Shown: piece after piece, positions 45,501 to 54,531 of the stretch
How positions within the stretch are numbered: position 1 is the stretch's first letter
How the letters are laid out: each line of letters opens with the position of its first letter
Assembly (NCBI RefSeq): GCF_023721715.1
Contig: NZ_JAMDLG010000001.1
Coordinates: forward strand, 3,325,784 to 3,389,783
DNA: 64,000 bases
Reading direction: 5' to 3'
Source: Parasegetibacter sp. NRK P23
GTDB taxonomy: Bacteria; Bacteroidota; Bacteroidia; Chitinophagales; Chitinophagaceae
Made by a program: the position numbers and the translations under genes
The notes under the pieces: model-generated
What the model saw: only the letters and a program-made list of their open reading frames with translations
Told to the model about the DNA's origin: nothing
Databases searched by the model: none

Positions 45501-45516
45501 CGTGATATGTGTCACG
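45501..45516 (-). promoter_or_regulatory. CRP/FNR-type palindromic operator
   Basis: A perfect CGTGA-N6-TCACG palindrome, the pattern of CRP/FNR family sites. It abuts the -33 element of the MBL-rhodanese promoter, placing its centre about 40 bases before the predicted transcription start, as in class II activation. The regulator is unknown. Confidence 0.55.
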
Positions 45517-45557
45517 TAGGTGCCTGATCTGTGTTTGGGCGTGTCCCGGCCCCATTG

Positions 45558-45628
45558 CGAGGCACGAAGCAATCACGAGGCACGAAGCAATCACGAGGCA
45601 CGAAGCAATCACGAGGCACGAAGCAATC
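45558..45628 (+). repeat. 18-bp tandem repeat, about four copies
   Basis: Unit CGAGGCACGAAGCAATCA repeated three times perfectly, with a fourth copy of 17 matching bases. It has no spacers. The core CGAGGCACGAAGCA recurs at 49050-49063. Confidence 0.9.
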
Positions 45629-46225
45629 TTCAGTTACAAACCAATTCCCGGCTACTAAGTTGTGCCACGATATTCCAGGGGCCGTGCCGGGCTTTCCGCT
45701 GCAAGTCCTCCCCGCCTGCCTTAAATGTTTTAGCGGCAACTACCGGGCCATGGCACGGCAGATCGGGTGCGGGCTTTTCGCTGCAATCCCTCACGCGGCC
45801 CCACCCGGCAGTTCGGTGCAAGTCTAAGGTGCCGCGGAATGTGGAGTTGCGGATGAAAATGTTTTGGTATTTCTCCGCAATGAGTCTCTCATGATGCTTT
45901 CCAGGAAGTAGAGGTCAATTTATCATAAGAGAGTAACACAAGCAATACAAACGGGGCCTCTGTAAGTCGGGAATACAAGAGTTATTTACGCAAAGCACCA
46001 AAAGCCTAAGGGATAAGGATCAAGCCCGATAGGTGTGAAAATTTATTGCGTATCCGAGGTATAAACAGTGTTACAAACTTTAAAACACTCTTCCCCAAAG
46101 AACACATCTTGATGTAAGACCGCCTCGCTTCACCCGTTATTTCCTCTGTTCCCAATCAGTGAATTTACCGGTTGCAATCAAAAGGAAATTTAGCGGTTAA
46201 AGCGGCATTTTTCGGGAAAAGAGTC

Positions 46226-46245
46226 ATACCCGGTGGCACCGGTAT
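46226..46245 (-). terminator. possible terminator of the amidohydrolase gene
   Basis: A 9-base stem with one bulge (ATACC(C)GGTG / CACCGGTAT), 67 bases downstream of the amidohydrolase stop. The following bases on the minus strand include CTCTTTTCC, a weak T-run. Confidence 0.3.
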
Positions 46246-46311
46246 CATTTTCTTCCTGACGGCAGGTTATTCTTTACCTTTTAGGCGGTGAATTTCTATG
46301 CTGAAATACGG

Positions 46312-47475
46312 TTAAAAAACCCGCCTGCTCACTTCGTCCTTCAGCACAACCACCCCTGGTTTTTTCCCATGCTCAAAACTGCCGTACCTGTCTGCTATAC
46401 CCAATGTTTCAGCGCCATTGAATGTAGCGGCCCGGAGCAGTGTTTCCAAAGGTATTTCAGGGTATGCTCCATGTAAAGTGCGCACCTCGTTCCAGCAGTC
46501 CAATGTATGGTTGGAGGCGTAGCTGTCCGTGCCAACCACGAGGTGAGTATCATGCTTTAACAGCAGGCGGAGGTCCGGAAGCAATTGCTGGATGTACAGG
46601 TTCGCATTGGGGCAAAGGCAGAAATGAAGGGCGCTGAAAGGAATACCATTTTCACTGGCGACGTTTTTCATATAGTGTATATCCGCTTCGCTGGTGCATA
46701 CATTGTGCACCAGCAGTAATTGCTGCCGTTGGTTGAAATGCGGGAGCCACCATTCAATACTGTTTTTCCCCGTGGCCCGGAAAAAATCAATGGGTATGCC
46801 TAGTTGTGCGTAAAGCTCAAGGAAACCGCCTTTTTTATATTGAAAGAAAAGTGTTTCAGCGCTGCTTTCCTGGTTGTGAATGGAAACCAGTTTGTCCGCG
46901 GTATGTTGGTTAATGATGTCCAAAAGTTCGGGGGAAACCGAATAGGGCGCATGGGGCGAAACGGATGCGGGAAGTCCGGCCGCTGTAAAGGAAGCCGCTG
47001 TTTTCAACGCGAACTGCGCCCGCTGCGCGGCTCCGGAAGGCACGAAGCCTGCTGTTTCCACGAAAGTGTGGTAATACAGCGGGGACTGTTGTTTCGTCTC
47101 GATACTTGCCGGCGTATTGGAAATATCACCTACGGCAACGATCCCGTTTTCGTGCATGGTCCGGTCGGCGCGGGACATCGCTTCGAGAACGACGCTGCCT
47201 TCGCTGCCCTGGTGCCGCATTACCTCCAGCAGGAAGGGAACCATCCCTGTATGCGGGGGTATTTTGTCTTTGAGGAACGAGAGTTCGAGGTGGCAGTGCG
47301 CATTTACAAAACCCGGACAAATGATCCCTTCCAGTTGCGCCACACCTTCTCCCGCTTCCGCTTCAGGAAGGATAGCTTCCACCGTTCCATCCTCCCGCAC
47401 GATCAATACCATTTCCCCGGAAACGAAGGTTTTTCCCGTAAACAACCGATCACCTTTGAATTTTCTGTATGTCAT
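46312..47475 (-). CDS. amidohydrolase family protein (possibly aminofutalosine-deaminase-like)
   Basis: A 387-residue metal-dependent hydrolase of the TRZ/ATZ branch. Metal ligands are visible in GFVNAHCHLE, SVSPHAPYSVS, LVHNV and GTDSYASN, with a short beta-sandwich at both ends. The family includes cytosine and guanine deaminases and the aminodeoxyfutalosine deaminase of the menaquinone pathway. The sequence alone cannot fix the substrate. It is divergent from prfA; the start at 47475 leaves only 62 bases between the two start codons. Confidence 0.82.
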   Translation of the reverse strand: MTYRKFKGDRLFTGKTFVSGEMVLIVREDGTVEAILPEAEAGEGVAQLEGIICPGFVNAHCHLELSFLKDKIPPHTGMVPFLLEVMRHQGSEGSVVLEAMSRADRTMHENGIVAVGDISNTPASIETKQQSPLYYHTFVETAGFVPSGAAQRAQFALKTAASFTAAGLPASVSPHAPYSVSPELLDIINQHTADKLVSIHNQESSAETLFFQYKKGGFLELYAQLGIPIDFFRATGKNSIEWWLPHFNQRQQLLLVHNVCTSEADIHYMKNVASENGIPFSALHFCLCPNANLYIQQLLPDLRLLLKHDTHLVVGTDSYASNHTLDCWNEVRTLHGAYPEIPLETLLRAATFNGAETLGIADRYGSFEHGKKPGVVVLKDEVSRRVF

Positions 47476-47489
47476 GCCCCGAATTCAGT

Positions 47490-47497
47490 TAATTTTG
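47490..47497 (+). promoter_or_regulatory. -7 promoter box before prfA
   Basis: TAATTTTG (TAnnTTTG), 40 bases before the prfA ATG. No clear -33 element. Confidence 0.4.
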
Positions 47498-47537
47498 CAA
47501 TCCCTCGTTCCAACGGGGCCTAAAAATAAAGAAATCT

Positions 47538-48599
47538 ATGTTAGATAAGCTGGAAGCGATCAAAGCCAAATTCGACGATCTGGGCGTGGCCCTCACCAAC
47601 CCGGAAGTCGTGAACGACAACAAACGTTTCAGCCAGATGAGCAAGGAATATCGTAGCCTGGAAAAAATTGTACAGGCCTACCAGTCGTACCTGCGCATCC
47701 TGGATGATATCGCTTTCAACAAAGAAGCTTTGAACGGAGATGATGAGGAACTGAGAGACCTGGCTAAAGAAGAAGTGGCCGGACTGGAAGAGAAAAAACA
47801 GGAACTGGAAGCGCATATCCGCCAGTTGCTGATCCCGAAAGATCCGCAGGATGAAAAGAACGCCATCCTTGAAATACGCGCTGGAACCGGTGGCGACGAA
47901 GCGAGCCTTTTCGCCGGCGATCTCCTTCGTATGTACATGAAGTATTGCGAGAAGCGCGGCTGGAAAACCGCGGTGCTCAGCGAAAGCGAAGGCAGCGTAG
48001 GCGGCTACAAGGAAGTGAACCTGGAAGTAGTGGGCGATGATGTGTACGGCACCCTGAAATTTGAAAGTGGCGTGCACCGTGTACAACGTGTGCCGGCTAC
48101 CGAAGCCAGTGGCAGGGTACATACCTCGGCGGCCACTGTGGCCGTAATGCCCGAAGCAGAAGAAGTAGACTTTGAACTGAACCCGGCCGACGTAAAAATG
48201 GAAACCGCCCGAAGCGGGGGCGCAGGTGGTCAGAACGTAAACAAGGTGGAAACAAAGGTAATGCTCACGCATATTCCCACCGGAACCGTGGTGGTATGCC
48301 AGACCGAACGTTCCCAACTTGGGAACCGCGAAAAGGCGATGAACATGTTGCGGACCAAACTTTACGAAGAACAGGTGCGCAAGCAGGAAGAAGAGATTTC
48401 CCGCCACCGTAAAAGCCTCGTGAGCAGTGGCGACCGAAGCGCTAAAATACGCACCTATAACTTCCCGCAGGGCCGCATCACCGATCACCGCATCGGGCTC
48501 ACCATGTACAATATGGATGATGTGCTGAACGGGGATATCCAGGAGTTGATCGATAAGCTGCAGTTCGCGGAGAATTCAGAGAAGATGGTTGAGCGGTAG
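47538..48599 (+). CDS. prfA: peptide chain release factor 1
   Basis: A 353-residue release factor. The GGQ peptidyl-hydrolase motif is at residues 230-232 ([12 protein letters not shown]), and the codon-reading tripeptide is PAT ([15 protein letters not shown]), which marks RF1, decoding UAA and UAG. Length and N-terminal coiled coil are normal. The non-coding element at 48601-49110 begins directly after its stop. Confidence 0.97.
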   Translation: MLDKLEAIKAKFDDLGVALTNPEVVNDNKRFSQMSKEYRSLEKIVQAYQSYLRILDDIAFNKEALNGDDEELRDLAKEEVAGLEEKKQELEAHIRQLLIPKDPQDEKNAILEIRAGTGGDEASLFAGDLLRMYMKYCEKRGWKTAVLSESEGSVGGYKEVNLEVVGDDVYGTLKFESGVHRVQRVPATEASGRVHTSAATVAVMPEAEEVDFELNPADVKMETARSGGAGGQNVNKVETKVMLTHIPTGTVVVCQTERSQLGNREKAMNMLRTKLYEEQVRKQEEEISRHRKSLVSSGDRSAKIRTYNFPQGRITDHRIGLTMYNMDDVLNGDIQELIDKLQFAENSEKMVER

Positions 48600-49138
48600 G
48601 TTCACGCAAGCGGGAGTGGTTCACGCGAAGACGCCAGGAAGCAAGGACGCAAAGCATTGTTTGTGTTTGGAGTAGTTTAGGGCGGAGGTATTTTTATTTC
48701 TCGCTACGGCGCGGCGACGCAACGTCAGCGGTTGATTTAATTTGTTCCTGAGTAATTGCTTGCAGGGATATTAATTTTTTTTGCAGTTGCGTAGGGATCA
48801 ACATCTATTTAGAGGTTTCTGTTGAGTTTTTGAAGAATCTGAATTTATAAATCAGGTGGCTGAAAAAAGTTCTTCTCAATAAACAACCACGCCAGTCTCC
48901 GCAAGAGCAAAAAAAACGCTTCATGATTTTTACACCACAAAAGCGCCCCACTAAATAGGCCTCTACGCATAAAACAGCCGTTGCGCCGCCGCGCCGTAGC
49001 GAGAAAATAATCCCTCTACAGGCAGCACCTCAACCGCTCCTTGCGTCTGCGAGGCACGAAGCAGTGCTCCCTTGCGTTGCGAACTGCGAAGCAGGAAGCA
49101 ATTGCGTGAAAAAAAATTACCCGAACCACCTTTGCGTG
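48600..49138. other. 539-base non-coding region holding an inverted-repeat element
   Basis: No gene is present between prfA and recO. Almost the whole interval is taken by the inverted-repeat element 48601-49110. Both strands are rich in short direct motifs such as ACGCAAG and GAAGCA. Confidence 0.6.
48601..49110. repeat. 510-base inverted-repeat element (MITE- or REP-like)
   Basis: The ends carry TTCACGCAA (48601-48609) and its complement TTGCGTGAA (49102-49110). Inside, a 31-base arm at 48694-48724 (begins TTATTTCTCGCTACGGCGCG) is repeated inverted at 48979-49010 with two differences. The inner 254 bases hold no reading frame. A shorter copy of the 45558 tandem-repeat unit sits at 49050-49063. 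No transposase or clear target-site duplication was found. Confidence 0.65.
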
Positions 49139-49879
49139 CTACACCCCCATCACCGCCTGCAACACCTCCAACGACCGCATCGTCCCGAAATCCACCTGGT
49201 GCAACACATAAAAATCCAGTACCGCGCGCATCAACACATTACGTTGTTCCCTGTTCAATAACAAATCATTAAGTTCCGCCGGCTGCCGTGTACGCAGCAA
49301 TTCTGCGATCGTTTCACTGGAAGGGGGCGCAACATATCCGCCATGTACGGGAGGCTCAGGAAAAAACTGGCCTTCTTTAAGATCGAGGTAGGTGTTTAAA
49401 GTTGAGTAATTATCTGTGATCCTGTGCCCGAGAAAACTGCTGATGTGCAGCGCCGCGAACAGCGGGATATTGGCCGTTTCATTGGGAGCCGCGGTATCCA
49501 GTTCCGTGAGTACATCTTCTGAAAAGTAAAACAGGTCCGGGAGTGGCTCCGGTTGCTTCAGGCATTTCTGCAAAAGCTCCACCAGGAAAAGACATACAGC
49601 GTTCTTCTTCACATCAAAGAATACTTCCCGGTACAAGTAGCTCCAGCGTGCTTCTTTAATGCGTTGCAGGTTTTTGAGTTCGTTGTGGTAAACGGCCATT
49701 TCCAGGATGGCCCCGGGCGTGTACATGCCCGCCTTGCCCTGCGCGGATTTACTGCTGCTGCGAACGCCATTCACGAGATACGACTGCACACCGAATAGCT
49801 CCGTGAAAATGCTCACGATCACACTTGTTTCCCCGTACTTAATGGTGCGGAGCACGATTCCTTTGGTGGTCTGTATCAT
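49139..49879 (-). CDS. recO: DNA repair protein RecO
   Basis: A 246-residue RecO with the N-terminal OB-fold (TKGIVLRTIKYGETSVIVSIFTE, in part) and helical C-terminal domain. Only one Cys is present in the body, so the zinc finger of some Gram-positive RecO proteins is absent. RecO loads RecA onto SSB-coated gaps with RecR. It overlaps the end of the upstream PorZ-like gene by 4 bases and is probably translated from the same mRNA. Confidence 0.93.
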   Translation of the reverse strand: MIQTTKGIVLRTIKYGETSVIVSIFTELFGVQSYLVNGVRSSSKSAQGKAGMYTPGAILEMAVYHNELKNLQRIKEARWSYLYREVFFDVKKNAVCLFLVELLQKCLKQPEPLPDLFYFSEDVLTELDTAAPNETANIPLFAALHISSFLGHRITDNYSTLNTYLDLKEGQFFPEPPVHGGYVAPPSSETIAELLRTRQPAELNDLLLNREQRNVLMRAVLDFYVLHQVDFGTMRSLEVLQAVMGV

Positions 49880-52128
49880 CTGATGAGCACGATTTTTCCG
49901 GCCAGGTTCTCTTTTCTTTCCTCATCTGTAACAAGCACCAGGTAAACACCGGAAGCTACACGATTACCCCGGTAATCTCTTCCGTTCCATACGGCCTGCC
50001 CGCCGAGTGCTTTCGTCTGGAATACCAGTCTTCCATTGGGCTCCGTGATTTTCACGATGGCATCGCGCGGTAATTCTTTGATGGCGATGGTTCTATTGTA
50101 ACCGGATGGAACCGGGTTGGGGAATATCTTGGCGGAATAGGCTTCGGTTTTTGCTTCGGTGGCCGTTCCGCGGAAACTGCATAATCCGTTGGAGGTGGCG
50201 ATGAAGACCGTGCCATCCGATCCGTTGATGGTGATGGATAGCACATTGTTGGAAGGAAGCGGGCTGTTGACTTCCGTAAAACGACTGATTACTTTATCGC
50301 CGGCTGCATCTACCAGCCAAACGCCGTTCGTGGTGCCGATCCATTTCCTGTTGGCGCCGTCTACAGCGATGGCTTTTACCTGTTCATTCTGAAAAAGATA
50401 ACCTGCGAAGTTGTCCTGCTGTACAATGGGGAGTACTACTTCACAATTCGTAGAGAGGGCCAGGGGCGCACATTGCATTACGCCGATGCCGCGGTTGGTG
50501 CCGATCCAGATAAACCCGTTCCTGTCTTTTGCGATGGTATGAACAGTATTGTCAGGGAGGTTCCCGTTGCCCTGTCCGGCCTGGAACAAGCGCCAGCGGT
50601 CATCTGCCGCAACCTCCGGGGTATTGTTGTGGTTAAAGCAAACCAGTCCGTTGCCATTGGGTGAGACGATCCATAGCTGACCGGCATCGTCTTCCACCAT
50701 TTGTGACACGAGGTTTCCGCTTAGAGAAAAAGGCATTGGAACCGAGGCAATGGCGTTGTTTTTCAACAGTACCGCGATCGGGTTTGCCGCGCCGCTGGCC
50801 GCGATCCATAGGAAACTGTTCCGGTCGAAGACAAGGCCGTGTACACGTTGCTCCTGCGGGTTTTGTTGGTTGGAAGGAACGCCGGGCAGTAAGGATGTAC
50901 TTCCATTAGTACGCAATTCCAGTAGCCCACCGCCTGATGATCCCGCATATATGTTTCCGTTGGTTGGGTGAAAGGCTGTAACATTCACATCAGGAAATTC
51001 CGCAGGCATATTCCCGGAACCGGGAATATGGTTGGTCCAGGTTCCATTGGTATATACGCCGAATCCAGTTCGTTTGCCGGCGCCGGTTCCATTGGGAAAA
51101 ACTTTTCCAAAGGCGGCAGCAAGTTGGGCGCCGTTATGGCGCATATTTCCTTCCACTATATCATGAGGGCCATTGGGGGTGAAATCAGTTGTGTTGGCAC
51201 CAGCCCTTCGCTGGAGCCCGTTCTCTTTGTCGGCGATCCACCAGGCGTTATCGGAGAAAGTAATGTCGGAAGGTGCGGCGTCAGGGTAGGTGATAACATC
51301 CCGGACCGATCCGTTTTCGGTTAGGAAAACAATACGGGTGGATTCGATCGCCACCAGTATATTCTCCACGACTTTTATGGTGGAAATAACCTGGTCGCTT
51401 TGGTAGAACACGGTGAATATGCCGTTGTTTTCACGGTATATGGTATTGCCGGAACAGGCAAACAGTACATTGCTCCAAACGGCAAGTGACCGGATGGGTT
51501 GATCGGGGATACCTGGAAGTTTCTCCCAGGCGGCAAAGTCAGCAGGATTCGGTGTGGCCGCAGCGGTCCTTAACACTCCATTTTCAGTAGCGGCATAAAA
51601 AAAAGCGGATGTGGGCAGCAACTGGTTGATGCGTGCCGGAACACCACCCGGAGCGGGGAGCCAGGTATCCTGTGTTTCCCTTCGTAAAAGATCAAGTACA
51701 AGGATGCCGAAGCCGGTGGAAAGATAGGCTTTGTTGTTGCGGCAGCTTACATGATATACGCTTTTATCAGGGTAACCTGTGGCCAGTTTAAGGTCTGGGA
51801 TATAAGCGATACTGTTCTCCGTTACGATATCTATTCCGCCATCGGCATACACCAGCACAATGGTGCCGGAGTTTTCTTCCATACCCGCAGCTGTAACTCC
51901 GGTTGCAGAGAGACCGTTCATCTTGTGCAGCCTTGTGAGTTCGTTTCCGGGGAGGGATACGGAAAACAACCCGGAGCTGGTAACGCAAAACACCTTGTTG
52001 TCTGAAGTGCCCGTGAAATGCGCTTTCCGCCAGGAAAAATGTTCCTGCCAAACCCCAATGGGCACCTGCTGGCCATACAAGAGGTGGCAGCCAAACACCA
52101 TCAGCACAAAGGCGTACATTCTCAACAT
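49876..52128 (-). CDS. porZ: PorZ-like beta-propeller protein with T9SS type A sorting domain
   Basis: A 750-residue protein with a signal peptide (about 1-19). The N-terminal region VPIGVWQEHFSWRKAHF and DNKVFCVTSSGLFSVSL resembles the PorZ N-terminal propeller; further propeller repeats (WIGTNRGIGVMQCAPLALS, WIGTTNGVWLVDAAGD) look like two-component-regulator propellers. The last 75 residues form a type A T9SS C-terminal domain (KIFPNPVPSGYNRTIAI, VWNGRDYRGNRVASGVYLV). In Porphyromonas, PorZ binds anionic LPS and helps PorU at the T9SS surface complex. The name is a good but not certain match. Confidence 0.75.
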   Translation of the reverse strand: MLRMYAFVLMVFGCHLLYGQQVPIGVWQEHFSWRKAHFTGTSDNKVFCVTSSGLFSVSLPGNELTRLHKMNGLSATGVTAAGMEENSGTIVLVYADGGIDIVTENSIAYIPDLKLATGYPDKSVYHVSCRNNKAYLSTGFGILVLDLLRRETQDTWLPAPGGVPARINQLLPTSAFFYAATENGVLRTAAATPNPADFAAWEKLPGIPDQPIRSLAVWSNVLFACSGNTIYRENNGIFTVFYQSDQVISTIKVVENILVAIESTRIVFLTENGSVRDVITYPDAAPSDITFSDNAWWIADKENGLQRRAGANTTDFTPNGPHDIVEGNMRHNGAQLAAAFGKVFPNGTGAGKRTGFGVYTNGTWTNHIPGSGNMPAEFPDVNVTAFHPTNGNIYAGSSGGGLLELRTNGSTSLLPGVPSNQQNPQEQRVHGLVFDRNSFLWIAASGAANPIAVLLKNNAIASVPMPFSLSGNLVSQMVEDDAGQLWIVSPNGNGLVCFNHNNTPEVAADDRWRLFQAGQGNGNLPDNTVHTIAKDRNGFIWIGTNRGIGVMQCAPLALSTNCEVVLPIVQQDNFAGYLFQNEQVKAIAVDGANRKWIGTTNGVWLVDAAGDKVISRFTEVNSPLPSNNVLSITINGSDGTVFIATSNGLCSFRGTATEAKTEAYSAKIFPNPVPSGYNRTIAIKELPRDAIVKITEPNGRLVFQTKALGGQAVWNGRDYRGNRVASGVYLVLVTDEERKENLAGKIVLIR

Positions 52129-52132
52129 AGGT

Positions 52133-52140
52133 CAAAAATA
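52133..52140 (-). promoter_or_regulatory. -7 promoter box 4 bases before the PorZ-like start
   Basis: The minus strand reads TATTTTTG (TAnnTTTG), 4 bases before the ATG at 52128, another near-leaderless arrangement. Confidence 0.4.
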
Positions 52141-52203
52141 CTGGATAAATCACCGGGTATGATCCGTTGAAAGTATTTTCTTTGCCCTTCAAAATGGAGA
52201 TCA

Positions 52204-54531
52204 ATGTGGCTTAAACTTGGTAAGGGCTTGCTTCGGTACAGGATAGTATTGCTGATTTTGCTTGCCGCGGGCACCGCTTTTATGGGCTATCGCGCCTCAA
52301 AGGTGCAGCTCAGTTATGAGTTTACCCGCGCCATTCCCACCGATAATCCACGCTACCAGGATTACCAGGACTTCAGGGCCACCTTCGGGGAAGACGGTAA
52401 TATGATGGTGATAGGGCTGCAAAAAAATACATTCTTTGAACCTTCTTTTTTCAATGATTACAGGGCTCTTCAACAAAAACTGCGGAAAATAAATGGGGTG
52501 GAAGGCATACTCAGCGTGCCAGACGCTGTGAATCTCGTGAAAGATACCAAAACCAACAAGTTGAAGGCCGTTCCCATCTTCTCGGGCGAAATGCTTTCCG
52601 CGCAAAAGTTGGATAGTGCAGCAACGGTTTTTCAAGGCCTGCCATTTTACAAAGGCATTTTGTACAACCCTTCTGATCACACGTACTTAATGGGGCTGCG
52701 CATCAACCGCGATGTGGTAGCCTCCAAAAAAAGAAATGATGTGATCGCGGCTATTACCGCCGAAACAGCAGCATTCGGCAAAAAGCACCAAACGGAAATG
52801 ATGTTGAGCGGACTGCCCTATATCCGCACTGTGGTAGGGTTGAGGATACAGGAAGAAATGCGTTTTTTCCTCATCGGATCACTGGTGTTGTCAGCACTTA
52901 TCCTACTGGTGTTTTTCCGCTCTTTTTCAGCGATGGTACTCAGTCTGGCCGTGGTGCTGATTGGCGTGGTATGGAGCATGGGCACGATGGATCTTTTCGG
53001 GTATAAAATCAGTTTACTCACAGCTTTGATCCCGCCGCTGATAGTGGTGATCGGCATTCCCAACTGCATTTATTTCCTGAACAAATACCATACGGCTTAC
53101 CGTGAAACAGGGGAAAAAAACAGCGCTATGGTGCAGATGATCGCCAAGATGGGCGTGGTCACGTTATTCTGCAATATAGCCGCCGCCATTGGTTTCGCGG
53201 TGTTCGCACTTACCAGAAGTGAGATCCTGCGCGAGTTTGGTGTAGTGGCGGGTATCAACATCATGGTGATTTTCCTTATCTCCCTGGTGCTTATTCCCGG
53301 AGCGCTCAGTTTTCTGCCCGCTCCCAAACGCAGACACACAAGATACCTTGACAACAACTGGCTGAACGGATTGCTTACCCGCCTTCAACGTTGGGCGCTG
53401 CACCGCCGGAGGTTCATCTATGCTTATACCGCGCTCATTGTGCTGGTTGCCCTTGTGGGCATATTCAAATTAAGGTCGGAAGGATTCATTGTGGATGATC
53501 TTCCCAAACAGGATAAAATCTATACCGATCTGAAATTCTTCGAAAAACATTTCGAGGGCATCATGCCGCTTGAAATTGTGATAGACAGTAAAAAGAAGAA
53601 CGGCTTCGCCGGTATGCGCGCCTTGTCCATCTTTGAGAAGATGGACTCCCTGGCCATGTACCTGGGTGCCCGCCCCGATATGGCGCGTCCATTGTACCTG
53701 GGAGAAGGGTTGAAGTTTGCACGGCAGGCTTTCTATGAAGGCGACAGCCTCAGTTACGCCCTCCCCAACAGCTTCGACGGCGCTTTTGTAGCCGAATACC
53801 TTCGTCCGCAGAAAGGCGGTTCAGGCAACGACAACACCTTTGCGAAACTGTTGTCCAGTTTTATGGACAGCACACGTCGCCAGGCGCGCATGAGCGTTCA
53901 GATGGCAGACATCGGCAGCAGTGCCTTACCCCTTGTGCTGGATTCGGCCAGGTTGCGTGCCGAGCAACTTTTCGATACCGCTCAATACCAGGTGAAATTT
54001 ACCGGCACGAGTGTTACCTTCCTGGAAGGCAGCAGTTTCATCATAGATGGCCTTAAAGAAAGTATTTTCTGGGCCTTCCTGCTCATCGCTTTGTGTATGT
54101 TGTACCTTTTCCGTTCCCTGCGCATACTGATTTGTTCACTGGTGCCCAATATTATCCCGTTGCTGGTAACGGCAGGCGTAATGGGCTGGGCGGGCGTTCC
54201 ATTGAAACCCTCTACAGTACTTATTTTCAGCGTAGCGCTCGGCATCGCTATTGATGTAACAATCCGCTTCCTGGTGAACTACAAGCAGGAATTACCGTTG
54301 CACGGGGAGAACGAGCACAAAACAGTGGTGGAAACCATCCGGCATACGGGTATCAGTATTATCTACACTTCACTGGTTTTGATTGCGGGGTTCGTGATCT
54401 TCTGTTTCAGCAGTTTTGGTGGCACGCTGGCGCTGGGCTGGCTAACTGGGCTTACATTGATTGTGGCTACTGTCACGAACCTGGTGTTGTTGCCCGCTTT
54501 ACTGATCAGTACAAGTAAGGAGGCGATGTAG
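52204..54531 (+). CDS. RND/MMPL family exporter
   Basis: A 775-residue membrane protein with the RND repeat plan: one helix, a large periplasmic loop, five helices, repeated once. The sterol-sensing-like motif regions include LTALIPPLIVVIGIPNCIYFLN and VLIFSVALGIAIDVTIRFLVNY. The first periplasmic region has FGEDGNMMVIGLQ, typical of the MMPL/hopanoid-type subfamily. It probably moves lipids or hydrophobic compounds. No membrane-fusion or TolC partner is adjacent. Start 52204 is an ATG. Confidence 0.88.
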   Translation: MWLKLGKGLLRYRIVLLILLAAGTAFMGYRASKVQLSYEFTRAIPTDNPRYQDYQDFRATFGEDGNMMVIGLQKNTFFEPSFFNDYRALQQKLRKINGVEGILSVPDAVNLVKDTKTNKLKAVPIFSGEMLSAQKLDSAATVFQGLPFYKGILYNPSDHTYLMGLRINRDVVASKKRNDVIAAITAETAAFGKKHQTEMMLSGLPYIRTVVGLRIQEEMRFFLIGSLVLSALILLVFFRSFSAMVLSLAVVLIGVVWSMGTMDLFGYKISLLTALIPPLIVVIGIPNCIYFLNKYHTAYRETGEKNSAMVQMIAKMGVVTLFCNIAAAIGFAVFALTRSEILREFGVVAGINIMVIFLISLVLIPGALSFLPAPKRRHTRYLDNNWLNGLLTRLQRWALHRRRFIYAYTALIVLVALVGIFKLRSEGFIVDDLPKQDKIYTDLKFFEKHFEGIMPLEIVIDSKKKNGFAGMRALSIFEKMDSLAMYLGARPDMARPLYLGEGLKFARQAFYEGDSLSYALPNSFDGAFVAEYLRPQKGGSGNDNTFAKLLSSFMDSTRRQARMSVQMADIGSSALPLVLDSARLRAEQLFDTAQYQVKFTGTSVTFLEGSSFIIDGLKESIFWAFLLIALCMLYLFRSLRILICSLVPNIIPLLVTAGVMGWAGVPLKPSTVLIFSVALGIAIDVTIRFLVNYKQELPLHGENEHKTVVETIRHTGISIIYTSLVLIAGFVIFCFSSFGGTLALGWLTGLTLIVATVTNLVLLPALLISTSKEAM

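Larger units (their letters stand above)
45452..46311. other. 860-base non-coding region with repeats
   Basis: No credible gene. It holds the CRP/FNR-type promoter of the MBL-rhodanese gene (45472-45516), an 18-bp tandem repeat (45558-45628), two similar 21-bp copies of CGGGCTTTyCGCTGCAA (45688-45708 and 45770-45790) and a hairpin at 46226-46245. The bases from about 45830 to 46220 show nothing I can name. The region could contain a decayed mobile element, but no transposase remnant was seen. Confidence 0.5.

Noticed and set aside
45558-45628. CRISPR-like direct repeats
   Set aside because: The 18-bp units are joined without spacers and no cas gene is nearby; it is a simple tandem repeat.
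45520-45894. 124-residue plus-strand reading frame
   Set aside because: It encodes the repeat (NHEARSNHEARS pattern) and has no recognisable domain; a by-product of the tandem repeat.
48725-48978. Transposase or coding sequence inside the inverted-repeat element
   Set aside because: No open frame of useful length or transposase motif is present in the inner 254 bases.
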